64,000 nt of DNA, from positions 664,117 to 728,116 of the forward strand of contig JANPWX010000118.1 of assembly GCA_024734555.1 (NCBI GenBank). The letters run 5' to 3'. The notes under the pieces are model-generated. The model was not told where the DNA came from. It did no database searches and saw only the letters and a program-made list of their open reading frames with translations. This stretch comes from Trochalopteron elliotii (taxonomy: Eukaryota; Chordata; Aves; Passeriformes; Leiothrichidae). The first letter of the stretch is position 1; the number at the start of each line of letters is the position of its first letter. Both the position numbers and the translations under genes were made by a program. Shown in pieces: positions 11,501 through 23,500 of this stretch.

Positions 11501-14500
11501 ATGTTTAACCATGTTCAGTCGAGACTCCCACCACCACTCTCTGTGTAGGGAATAACTTAGGTTATTCCTGAAAAAATTAATAAAGAAGGTTTCCAGTTGA
11601 AGCTACTGAAAAGCCCAGAAGCAGGAAAGAGACCCTCCAAATGCAAATAACCACAAACGTCACACGGCAGGCAGATACAAACCAATCCCAGGTTCTGTTG
11701 TGGGATCAGCACAGACACAGAGGAGAAGCTGGAATGACCCCACAGGATACACCCACATGCACTTCCCGCTGGGTTCCCCTCCCCACAGCTGCCCAGGGTG
11801 GTGGAGGTGGGAGCTGCAGGTTTGTGGGAAATGGGCATTTCCCTGTGAAATGCCACACGGGACATTCCCAGCACAATGCTCCGTTGCAGCATTCTCCTTT
11901 CTGGACTCCACTGTCCAAAGCCATGCTGTTGCTGGCACAGCTGAGATGCATGCACATGGCAGCTAAACTATGCTGGGGTGAGGCACAGCTTTCCCAGAGA
12001 TCCCAGGCCCACGCTTGGAACAACATCTACACAATGCACTGCTATTCCTTTACTCCCTTGGGATCTTACAAAGTAGCAAAGGTTTTGGAGATGGGATCAG
12101 TCCTGAGATTTGTTGCCAGGCTGCCTCAAGGCCCAGGTCAGACAGTATTAATTAAAGCCCCCAGTTATCTCCCAGAGGCAGTAAGTGACATGTCTGACAC
12201 TGCAGGCTGATACAGCTTGGAAGATAGAGAACAGTGCTGGGGCAGGAGAGAGGGACCAATAACAGGTTCTACACACAGGTTCTGGGAGATCCCGAGCTCT
12301 TTACCTACCTGTGCATCAATGATTTTCTGCTTTGCATCAATGACTGCTTGCATCTCAGCGTGATCCTTTTTCAGCTCCTCTTCAACGGCCATGAGTCTGA
12401 TGAGAAAAGAGAGGGACAAATTAGGACAGTTTAATATTAGTCCCAAGTGTTTCAGGTACTCTGGCCTGTTGGTTTGATTTCTCTGCTTCCCCTGGCTCTC
12501 CAAGAGAAGAATTCTGCTGCTCTCAGGGAAGCTTATCTCACCATCTGACACTCCCAGTTGCCCAACCTTGTTATTTTCAGAACGGACATTACCAAAAACG
12601 CCACTGCTCTGAAAAATTAATCTCATGTACAGATTCCAAACAGCAACAACAAAAAAATACCTATAGTAAGCACAACAGAGACCTAAGTTAACAATTCCTC
12701 AATATTTTCTTTTACTTTCCTGACAATCTCAGGCAAGTTTCCACACCTGCATCCCTGCTTCTCCAGCTCTAAGGACGGAGCGGCACAGGGGAGCAGCTTC
12801 TCCCACCCAGCCCTGAGCTTCCCTAAGCCTCACCTGCTGATGATACTTTTCATCTGGCTGTCCTTCTCCTCCTGCTGCCTGCGCAGCCTGTCCTCACTGT
12901 CCTCCAGCCGAGACTTGTAGTCTGTGAGCAGCTTCTGCATCTGCTGCTCCTGCACCAGCAGCCGCCGCTCGTACTCCTCCAGCCGGCGGCTGGACACCCG
13001 CAGCCGCTCCTTCAGCTTGGCGATCTCCTGCTCGTACTGGGGGTGCCAGGGGGGCAGCAGGGAATTGGGGGCAAAGGAGAAAAAGGGAGAGATCAGATCG
13101 TGATAAAGCCCTGCTGCTCTTTGGGGGAGTGTTGGTTTTTTTTTCCCTAATGAAAAGTGAGCTGATTGAAGTAAAGGAAGTGAGAAGCAAACATAGGGGC
13201 GGACTGTAGAGAAGGAGCACGTGGGCTCCCACTGGGCATCAAGCTGCTCCCACACCGTGGGGTATCACTCTGCAGCACAATTCAAGCTGTCAGAGGGCTC
13301 TGACATGGCTCCTCAGCCCTCACTGGTCACACCCTGCCTTACTCCAGATTCCAGTAGCTCTCAGGCAGATGCTGCTAACAGTGCTCAACTGCAGAAATGG
13401 CCTGGGCTGCCCAAACTTACAAACAGACCTGTCTGGGACCCAAATAACTCACTCTTCAGGACCTAATCAATCAGGGAAGGCCAGAGCAAACCAGACACTG
13501 CAAACCAGAGCCTGTCAGGTTACTTGGCTGAGTTTTTGTTCTCCTTGTCTCTGTGGGAAATCATTTCTGCAATAGTGCCATGAATCTCAATATATTCCTT
13601 TGTTTTGGGGTTCATTCACCTTTCCTAACAATCCTATGTTTCTGCTTCTTTGTCCAATAAATGTTCTCCTCCTCACTCCCTGGCTTCTCAAAATACCAAA
13701 CCTTTTACACAACAACTCCATCCCCACAGCAACAAATGGCTGTAACTGCATTTGGAAAATTGGGATCTACTCCTGAAAAAACAGACACTTTCAAACACAG
13801 ATCACACAGATTTCTGTCCAGTACCTGGGTGACATACAATACTTCAGAGGTATTTGCCTCAGGAGAAGCCCAAGACAAAATGTGGCTGCTGCTGCTGCTG
13901 AAAGCTGAGCTACAGCCCTGCACAGTCTCTGTGCATGTCCCTAAGCTATGCTCAGTCAGGGTAACAATCCTGATTTACTTTATTTACAGAGTTAGTGATA
14001 ACTATAACCAGTATAACCTGTGTGAGAATGTATGACGCTGTGACAGCAGGGCCCCAAAGTCCCTCTGAACTCGCTGTGGGGTGCACAGCACTCAGTGGCA
14101 CCACAACTGGCTGCACAGAGAATCAAATCTACCTTCTCAGCATGCTTGATTTCATCCAGGCTCTGAGCCGTGTCCTTCTTGGTGTCCTCGTACTGCCCGT
14201 TGTTGAACACCCAGGCCGCCGTCCTCTCCACCGGGGACAGCGTGGCCGAGTCCACCGGCGACTGCACCTGGGGCACAGACACCTGTCAGTGTTCTCCAGA
14301 CACAAACAGCATTCCTGCACACAAACCAGCCCTGAAAGCCACTTCAACTGCAGGAGAAAGGTACCCATGGATCTGTCAGCCTCAAAGGATCCCCAAACGT
14401 CTCCTGGAGGGATACTCCATCCTCCCTTGATTTTAGACCTACAGCACCTACCTGAATCCCTCTATAAACAACACACTTTGGAAATTTTTCTTCCTCTCCA

Positions 14501-17500
14501 AGCGAGCTTCTCTCTGAATAAGTTGTTTCCCAGTCCCATTCACATCCACCTCTTCCCTTTGCCACCCTGTCAGCAAGGCTTTCTCACCCTGCCAAGACTT
14601 GCACAGAGAAAACAGTGACAAAGCTCTGCTCTCAGTGTGCTCGGGTGAGACAGGTTGTTTTCCCTGGAGTGCTGAGGAGCTGAGCTTGGGAGCAGCTTCC
14701 TCAGCCAGGCTGGGGCAGACTACAGTGGAGCTTGGGACTGCACAGCCTGGATCCAGGCAGGACTTGAATGTAGCAGGGAGGTGGGACATGATCACGGCAG
14801 TGCCTGCCAGGTCTGAGTGTGTGGATTGCAGCGTAGCTGCTCTTCCAGGGCCAGCTGTGCTGACTGGGAGAAATGTCCAAGCTCTTTGGAGGCTTTCTCT
14901 CTCCTCTGCAAGAGAATCCAAAAAGGAAGCCAAGAAAAGAGACAAGAAACTCTCGGCCTGGCTGGGGAAAACATGGCTTGCTATAAATTCCAAGCAATTT
15001 TCATGGACAAAGACAAGTTTATAAGCGCAGGAATTAGCATAATGACTCCTGAAAGAGCAACATTGTCTTATGTTTTTGAGAAATGCAAAAGATCAACTTC
15101 TCCCCAACTGCAGCTTCTTTTTGTGCTCAGGCAGCTCTTTAGCTCACTGCCTGGCCCAGTGGTGCACCCAAGTGCACTGTGCTCTCTGCCTGGAGCTTCT
15201 GAAATCTCAGTCTCAGCCAGAAGCTCTCCATGGGGAAGGAACAGCTTCTTTAGGAGTCAGAGATCATGTCACCCTCCTGCTGTGTTTCTCCTGCTTAGGA
15301 AGACAGGGCTAGCAGGTGCTGGATCTGCTCCCACAGCTCAGCTCTCCCGAGCAGCCATGGACACTCCAGCATGAGAAGAAGCCTCAGCAGAAATGTAAAG
15401 GCAAAGAAAAGGCATAGGAATCAGGCAAAAATCCTTGGATTTAGGTAAAGGACTTTTCCCTTGAAGGAAGCCTTCACAGCAAGAAAGCTAATAGCCCCTT
15501 AGGTGTAGTGTGGCAGCCTGGCAAAGCTCCTTAATTCAGATTTTTTTTTGATGGCATTTGCTGTCAGGCAGCCAGAGCAAGAGAGACCATGGACCGTGCG
15601 TGGCTGTGAATCACTGGAGAAAACAGGAACAGGATGGATGAACACTGTCACCACCCACTGGAGCTACAGGGGACTCAGACAGCAGAAAGGTGACTATAAA
15701 GTACATCCCCAGCCCTGCACCAGACTGCTGAGCAGCAGCAAAGCTGGCCAAAGAACCTTCCAAGTGTAGGACAGAGTATTTCCAGCAGCCAAATTCTGAA
15801 AGCTGTCAAAGACCAAGTGGATGGCAAGTCACACATGCTAATGGGTTACAAGCTAGTCTCTAATAAAGGGCAAAAAAAGAATCAGACCACTAGGGTCATG
15901 TATTAATTCTCCTCTTTGCCTCTCTTCCAGAGAACACACTGACATTTCTGTTCCCACCTACCTCCTAACTGGAAATGGAAGGCAAAAAGTGACCTCCCCC
16001 AGCAAACAAAGGGCCCAGCTCTATATTCAGAAACAAATGGGACTTGTAGAGAACAGAGTCTAATAATTATAACGCCCACAAAACATGCCTAGAAAGAATA
16101 TGCCCAGAGAGAACATGCCCAACTTCTCTTTTCTCTTTCTCTTTTTTAGACAAGAACAGAATTCCACAACAAGATTTGCAATTAAAAGGACGCAATGGAA
16201 TTTGCCTTGAAAAAAATGTTGGCCACTCGATTTGGCACCATTCAAGATGTTGTTCATGGGTGTGGGGAAGGAGAGAACAAATTGATTTCTCTGAAATAAA
16301 GCAGGGGCAAGTACTCTAATGAATCCAGTGCAAACCATTAGTATAGAAAGTACAGTGGGAAAACAAGTGGATGCACATCCCCTTCATAGTTATCCTTGTT
16401 ACTGGCCTAAAATGTGCTACCAGAACAACACAAGGCCCGGCTGTATTCCATAAACACTCTCCACCTAGTCATGCCCCATTGTAAAACATACACTGCAGGA
16501 AGACACAAACACATGCACACCTCAAATAATAAACAATTACTTCTTTGGGTAGTACTAACTTGGCATACTAAGCTTTGGTTTGTGACTCAGTGTTTCTGGT
16601 CTCGTACTTCACTGAACTTTAGGTATCAAAGTAGTTTTGAAGCCCAGATTGCTGCTGGGTTCCCAGGCATCACACAGGTCTTCCTGTAACATTAAGGAGT
16701 TTGTCGAGAAAGCTCCACTGTCAGGGAACACCAAGAAAACCTTGGGCAGAGCAGAAGTTGTTCTGCCAGCTTCACCTCACAGCCCAAAGCCTTCCCCCTG
16801 CAAAAGCTCTGACCTGCAGATCATGTTTTCTACCTTCACTGTACCACTGAAATATTCACTTCCTCTTTAAAATGAAACTAATTTAGGAAAATATTTTCAT
16901 ACACAACAAATCACAACAGGATTATTACTGGTTTTTTTTAAAGAAGATAAAGGAATGTTGGCTTTTTGACAGGAAAACCTTGATTTATAGTTGCCTATGA
17001 ACAACTGATAATATGCATTAGGAATTGGTAGATATAAGCACTCCTTTCCAGAAAAAATTTGCATTATTCATTGTTTGGGAAGATTAATGAAAAAGCAGCA
17101 CTTATTTGAGGCCCAGCAAGAGGCTGCTTCATCACGGTGAAATATGGATTTCTGCACACTTTAGACAACTGTGCTTATTTGTTATTTTGGCAGCAGTTAT
17201 TCTGTGATGTTTTATCTTTGTTCATTTCCCTGTTTCAAGGTAACCCTGCTTTTAAATTAGCACCACAGGGCAAATGCAGCCTCACGTGGCGATCTGAACT
17301 ACCGTTTGGAACAAAGCTGGTTTTTTTTTGCTTTGTATGTAGGGAAATTTTCCAGTTTTTGTTTCTTTCAGCAGGTTTGCTGCTACTTTACTAAATGGAA
17401 AACAGTCCTTTTTTTTCTTTTTAATTCAGTACAGAAACATCCCAGTGGCACAGATAAGGTGGCTTGCCAAGCTTGTGAGGGTGACAAGCACGACTATTCC

Positions 17501-20500
17501 TTACACTTGCAACTGGCCACTCCATAAGTGCTGCTAATCTCGATCCAGCTCCACTCCAAGGTCAAGAAAGCTTTGGAGGCCAAGGAGCAGTGGGCTGAAG
17601 AGCAAAGCCGAGGCCTGGGGGCAGGATTTCCTTACCTGCTGCGTTTGCTGCCGCTGAATGGCCCGCACCTTGGGGACGGGGCTTTCCCTGGAGGACGAGG
17701 ACTGGTGCCGGGAGCGGCTCCCGTTCTGCACGGGCTCCACGCCCGCGGCGCCTGAGGCTCCGGACAGGCTGCCCGTGCTGCGCAGGGAAGGGCTGTGTGT
17801 CAGGCTGTGCAACGTTTTGGCCCTGGTGCCCAGCACGGCCTGGTCCATCTTGCGGATCTGCGCCTGGCTGCTGCTGTTCTGGCGGGGCAGCACCACGGGC
17901 ACGTGCTTGTCCGTGCCCACGGGGCGCCGGGCCGAGTCCTCGCTCTGCGAGCTGCGCTTGGCCGAGTCCTCCAGGCTGCTGTTGCTGCGCCCGCTGGGCT
18001 TGAAGTCCTCGCTGTTGCTGCGGCTCCGGGAGCTGGCGGTGCTCAGGTTCTCCGGGCTGGAGTCCACGGAGGCCTTGGCCATGGGGGGGCTGGGGTTGTT
18101 GAGCTGGTAAACGGGATTTTGGAAGGACAGAGGTCGGAGGCTGCCCTGTTGGTTCCACGCCGGGTGCAGCGGCCTCCGGACCTGGGGAGCGCTCTGGGGG
18201 GTGCTCTGGGTGTCCCACAGCTGTTTGATGTTGGCCACCTGGGTGACGGAGAGCTGGCTGCCCGCCAGGCGCAAAGGCACATCGTGCATCATGGAAGCGG
18301 CGTCGCTGTGGGCTGTGTGGGGGTCCTGCAGGTCCATGAGGGAGATGCTACGTCCGTTGGGCAAGACACTTACCTTCTCATCCTTATCCGAGCAAGTCAT
18401 GCTCTGCGTGGATGCCTGCTGAACCAGCAGTAAGGTCTTGCCCCTAAAATGTCCATCTACATTTTCCTGGGTTGGAGACTTCATCTTGTTTATGTCACTG
18501 TGGAGCGGAAAGGAATTTGGTTAATTTTGGAGCAGCCAAGACCCCGAGAGATCTGTCCCAGAGAAGTCTTTCTACCTCACTTAACCTCCCCCCACTGAAA
18601 GCTTCAAGGAGCCAGACTTCCTTTTATGAGCTCTTTGTGTGCAAGTCAGAACACACTCTTCCTTAATTACCACTTATCTCGGAGAATTGTGTTTGATTCA
18701 AGAAATCCTTCATCGTTATTTTTTTTTTCACAGGTGAAATCTAAACCATTCCCGCTAAATCCTCCCCCCTTAGTCACTTCTGTCTCAAGATTTCAGATGC
18801 CATTTAACCCTTTGCCACTATGTAACAAGAGATGGGACAAAAGGAAATCGCCTCAAGTTGTGCCAGGGATGGTTTAAATTGGGTACCAGAAAATATTTCT
18901 TCACCCAAAGGATTGTCAACAGAGGCTCAGGCTGGCCAAGGAAGTGGTGGAGTCACCATCCTTGGAAGGTGTTTAGATGTGGCACACGAGGACACAGTTT
19001 AGTGGTGGCCTTGGCAGTGCTGGGCTAATGGTTGGACTTGATACACTTAGGGCTTTTCCAACCTTAATGATTCTATGACTCTGTGTATTATGGAGGTCTT
19101 AAAATTCAGTTGTGTGAAGGCTCCTTCAGAGCTGGATGTAAGCTCAGGGGGCAGAGAATTGCACATGACAAAAGTGGCCCTTGTACCTGACAGCACAGGT
19201 ACTGCTCTGGGCCTGCAGCAGCCGAGCCCTTTGGCAGCTCTGCATGTCACAGCTGCAGATTAACAGCTGTTACAGTGTGAGAAATACTGCATGAAACACA
19301 GGAGGGACGATTTCTGCTGTTCCACAGGTAATACGTTTCACCTACAGCTCAGTTTTTCCATTAGCAGCCTGATGGCCAGAAGGAAACATGATGACTGACT
19401 GTGCACTCAGGCTGGCAGTAAATCACAGAACTGCTTTTTTTTATCAGCTCAAGCCATTGACTCCCAGAGACGTGGCTGAGTTCTGGGTAAGTCCAAAGCT
19501 CCAGGAGGATGGTGTATTTATTTGTGAGAGAGGCCTGAGCTCCCCATCCCACAGCAGGGCTGGGCAGCCAGCTCAGGTGGTGAAGCCCTCAACCCTTGGA
19601 ACCACAGGATGGTTTGGGCTGGAAGGAGACCTCGAAGATCATCTCGCTCCAACTCTTTACAGCTTTAACAACCCCACAGCTGCCCTGGAGCCCTGGCTGG
19701 GACATACCCATCGGTGGGGTCCTCAGTTATCTTCTGAAGTCCCGAGGAGAGACTTCCAGCGACGTTTGGGCTGGAGCTGTGCTCCGTGAAACGCTTCAGC
19801 TGCTGCTGCGTGGGTGTGGGGCTGGCCATGGATTTTGTGATATCCGCAAGGATACGAGGGAGAGGTCCCAGTTTTGCCACGGTTGCCTGTAGGAAGGAAT
19901 TTTCACCCTAATTGGATACAAGCACCAACGACATCCGCCGGGTTTTGGGTTTGTTTTGGTTTTTTTTTTTGGTAACGATGCACAGAGGCGGAGGGATGGA
20001 GTGGAAGGAAGGAGGGTGGGTGGTTGTGTGCGGGTGTGCCGGGATCGGAATGCAGTGGTTATGGAGCAGCGCAACGACGGCGACCAGATGGATGGAGGAG
20101 ACGAAACGGGGTGCAGCAGGCATTGAGGAAAGAAAAGGAAATAGAAAAGAAATTAGGATTGACCCCCAAAAATAAAAAAATCATGCTCAATAAAACAAAA
20201 CTACTGCCATTCCAATGCAAAACTATCATGCAAAGCACACTGAGTCCCAGGTGGGTGAGGTGGAAGTGAAAACTACGGCATCTGCTCACTGAAGGGCATT
20301 CAAAGGCTACAGATTCAGCTGGTGGGGGGAACTTTCCAGGCAAAGGGTGTCATGTGGTAGAGGAAATGCATGCCAACAGATGAGGGGGATCATGAGAGGA
20401 TCGCAGGGGTTGAGGGTGATGGGGAAAGGGAAGGTTTTCATTTCATAAGCCTTTCATTTTTTGGTATCCTACATGGATGCCATCTCCTTTCGCACCATTA

Positions 20501-23500
20501 TTAACAACTAATTAAGCCATTCTTCCCTACCCAAACATGAAAAATAACTGCATGAAAGCATCAGTGATCCTCATCCCAGTATCACCCCACCAGCATGGGA
20601 TGAAATGTGTGGCTCCAATTACAGGTTAGCTCAGCGCTGGCCAGGCTGAGGGTAAGAGCAGCTGGCCTTCAGCAAGGAAGGCTGCTCCTCCAGGCCCTGG
20701 CTTCTCACCCCTTTGGGCCACTGCTGGGAGATCAGCTACAGGGAATCTCCAGGCTCCTGGGACTGCAGGAAGAAGGTGAAGGAGCTGCAGGTTTATTAAA
20801 AAATTAAAATCTCCTACAAAACCGATGCTCTTCTCAAAGATACCCTTGTTTTCCCCACAAGCAGGTATTCAGCCAGCTTGGATCCAGAGAAAGGTCTCTT
20901 TACAGACACTTTCATACAGCACTGTGGCTATTAAAATCTCCAAGGTGGCTTCTTTCATTATTTCCCAGTCATTCCCTACAGTTAAGCCATAATGAATGTA
21001 ACTTTGCCACTTAACTCTCTTTTTAGGAAACCCCTGTAACAGTTCCCAAAGGCCTGCTAGGATAGATACATACATCTAACCTACAGAAAGGGCCATGCAG
21101 ATTCATACATTTGGAGTGTACACTGTGTACATGTATGAGGTAAACTGGAAAACAAGATCATAACTTATTATCAAACTAAGATTAATATAAAGATTGTCTT
21201 TTTGAGTCAAGGGCATTTCAATTCACTCTGATACAAAAAGTTCAGATTTCTGTTTTCTCTTTTAAATAATGTACAGTGAAAAAATAGATGCACAACCAAT
21301 AACTACTTTGGCAAACCCTGATGCAATAAAAATTGAGTGCATTGCTATTCACCTTACTTCTCCAGTTTCAAAAGCAAGAATAATATACATGGAACATGGA
21401 CAAAATAATGGACCTCTAAAAATTGAAGTATGGAACAGTTCCAAGCACTTGGGAAAAAAAAAAAAAGAAGACTCACAGTTCAGCTTTTCTGGGCCTTATC
21501 AATTACCTTTGCTACCAAGATTTTAATGGTTTTGGTTCCTGCAAACCCACATAGCTAAGGAAGAGCAAAGCTCTGCCTTTCCTCCTTTTGTAGCTAAATG
21601 GAAGCAGTGTTCATTGTTGGTGGAGTCTGCTGGGATCAGAAGCTGGACACTGCATATGAGCTCAGCACAGGGCACAGCAGAAAGCTTCTTGCTCTGCTGC
21701 AGGATGGCACTGGGAGTAGATCCAGCTTTTTACATGGCATTCCTCATATGCCAAAATCAGGCTACGGAAATGAGAGCATCTCAGCAGGCTTTGGATGGGG
21801 TTGTTGATGAGAACAGTTCTGCAGGGGCAACTCATTCCTCCACCAGAACCAGGGGAGGGCCTGGTGTGCAGCAAAGCACCTCCCTTAGCACCACAAGGGC
21901 ACAGCAACACGGCCTTTTTCTGTTCAAATGCCTCACTTATGAGAAAGGATTGGCTGCCCAGGGAATTTCAGGTCCACTTTTAAGCAATGACTTCAAGCAC
22001 CTGACTTTCCTAAAGGCTCTGCAAAGTGTCTGCACTGCTGCTGAAGCCCAGTCACCTCACACACCCTGCTGCAGGCCCTGATCCGAGATCACGGAAGGAG
22101 CAGCTGTGAAACTGTCAAACATTCCCCTCCAAAGCTCTTGGCTTCCCTTGATATTCCCCAGTGTTTACTGTTGCTATGGTACCATCCCCTGATTGGCCCT
22201 CCTGGGCCTGCAAACAGCTTTACCTTATCAAGTTGGGACACAACCTCCCAGAGGAGGGAATGCAGCACGGAGAGCTCTTTGCCCAGGTCGATGTAGCCAT
22301 CATATCCAGGCATGTTGGAGATGGTATCTGGGTTAGAGAGCTCCCTCAGAAAACGCTGCATTCCTCCCCACTCATGTTCCAAAAATTCATTCATGAAGGC
22401 CATGTACTCTTCCTTAATACCGAACCTGCAGAAAAGGGAGGTGGGGGGAAACCCAGTTAATAACTTCCACACAATATACAGAGTACAAGTGCTTACAGAC
22501 AATTGTAATTGTCTGTAAGCACTTTACTTTAGACCTGCCTTTCTGAAGATTTGGAGTATTTTCAAAAAAAAAAAATTCAAAATCTGACGATTTTGAAGTC
22601 TTGGAGAAAAAAACCCACATAGACAATTTAAGAGATTCACTGCTTTGTTCTACTTACTTAAGTACCACTACCTCACTGTTTATATTACAAATCACATCTC
22701 ACCCCCTTCCCTCCCACAGATACCCCTTCTCTCCTCTCACGTAGGAGAGGTGCCATGCTCTTTGTATCATTCAGCTGAGAATTCTGATTTTCATGATCCC
22801 TGGTGGGAACAGGCTTCCTTCCCTTTGGAACAGCACATTCACTAACATGCTAGTGCATGACTCTTCTTGGTTTTACGCTGTGCCCCCTGCACAGAATTCA
22901 ACACAGCTCCAATCTGCGTGTAAGGAGAATTTATCTGAGGTGTCTCGAGTGCTCACATCTAAGTGAGAAGATTCCCCCTCTCCTAAAGCTGGCTCCAATC
23001 TGCCAGAGAATCAGCTGCCTGTGAGTACAATGAGGAATCAGGCAGGCTGCAGGTTTCAGCTCCCCTGGCAGCACCTACTTGGCAAAGTTGGCGAGGTTCT
23101 GGATGACTTTGGCGATGAGGGTGAGCGTGCGGGAGGTCTGGTCGTCGGGGTACTCCTGCATCAGGTTGAAGAGGCTGGGGGACATGATGGCAGGGCACAG
23201 GAAGCGCAGGAACAGGGAGGCACTGATCAGGCGTTCACTGATGTCCTGCTTGCCCCTGTTCAGGCACTGCTGCTTCCAAGATGCAAACACCTCCTTCAGC
23301 TCACGAGGGAACACGCTGGAAAGCAAAAAAACCCCAGGAAATAAAATCACACTGGCAATGAGATGCAAAAAGCTGAACTGGTGATCAGTCACCTGAAATA
23401 CTCATCTGTGAGAAAACATCAGCTCTTTTTTTACCTCGCGCCCTTTTTTTTTTTCTCTCTCTTTCTCTCTAGGCTAGGTAATATCATTAGGCATCTATTC

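Larger units (their letters stand above)
18498..19707 (-). other. RASAL2: RASAL2 intron with two CR1 copies
   Basis: 1.2 kb intron carrying a sense-plus CR1 (18812-19083) and an antisense CR1 fragment (19598-19660), together more than a quarter of its length. Confidence 0.85.

Noticed and set aside
14817..15374. 185-codon plus-strand open frame in an intron
   Set aside because: No family resemblance or splice support; ordinary chance frame.
17658..18433. Long plus-strand open frames (150 and 212 codons) across the large RASAL2 exon
   Set aside because: They lie antisense to a GC-rich coding exon whose minus-strand frame matches RASAL2; they are shadows.
22487..22524. Palindrome as a microRNA precursor
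   Set aside because: At 38 bases with a 2-base centre it is too short for a normal pre-miRNA.
23432..23472. Plus-strand polypyrimidine-AG as a splice acceptor of an antisense gene
   Set aside because: No coding or conserved sequence follows and no partner donor was found.
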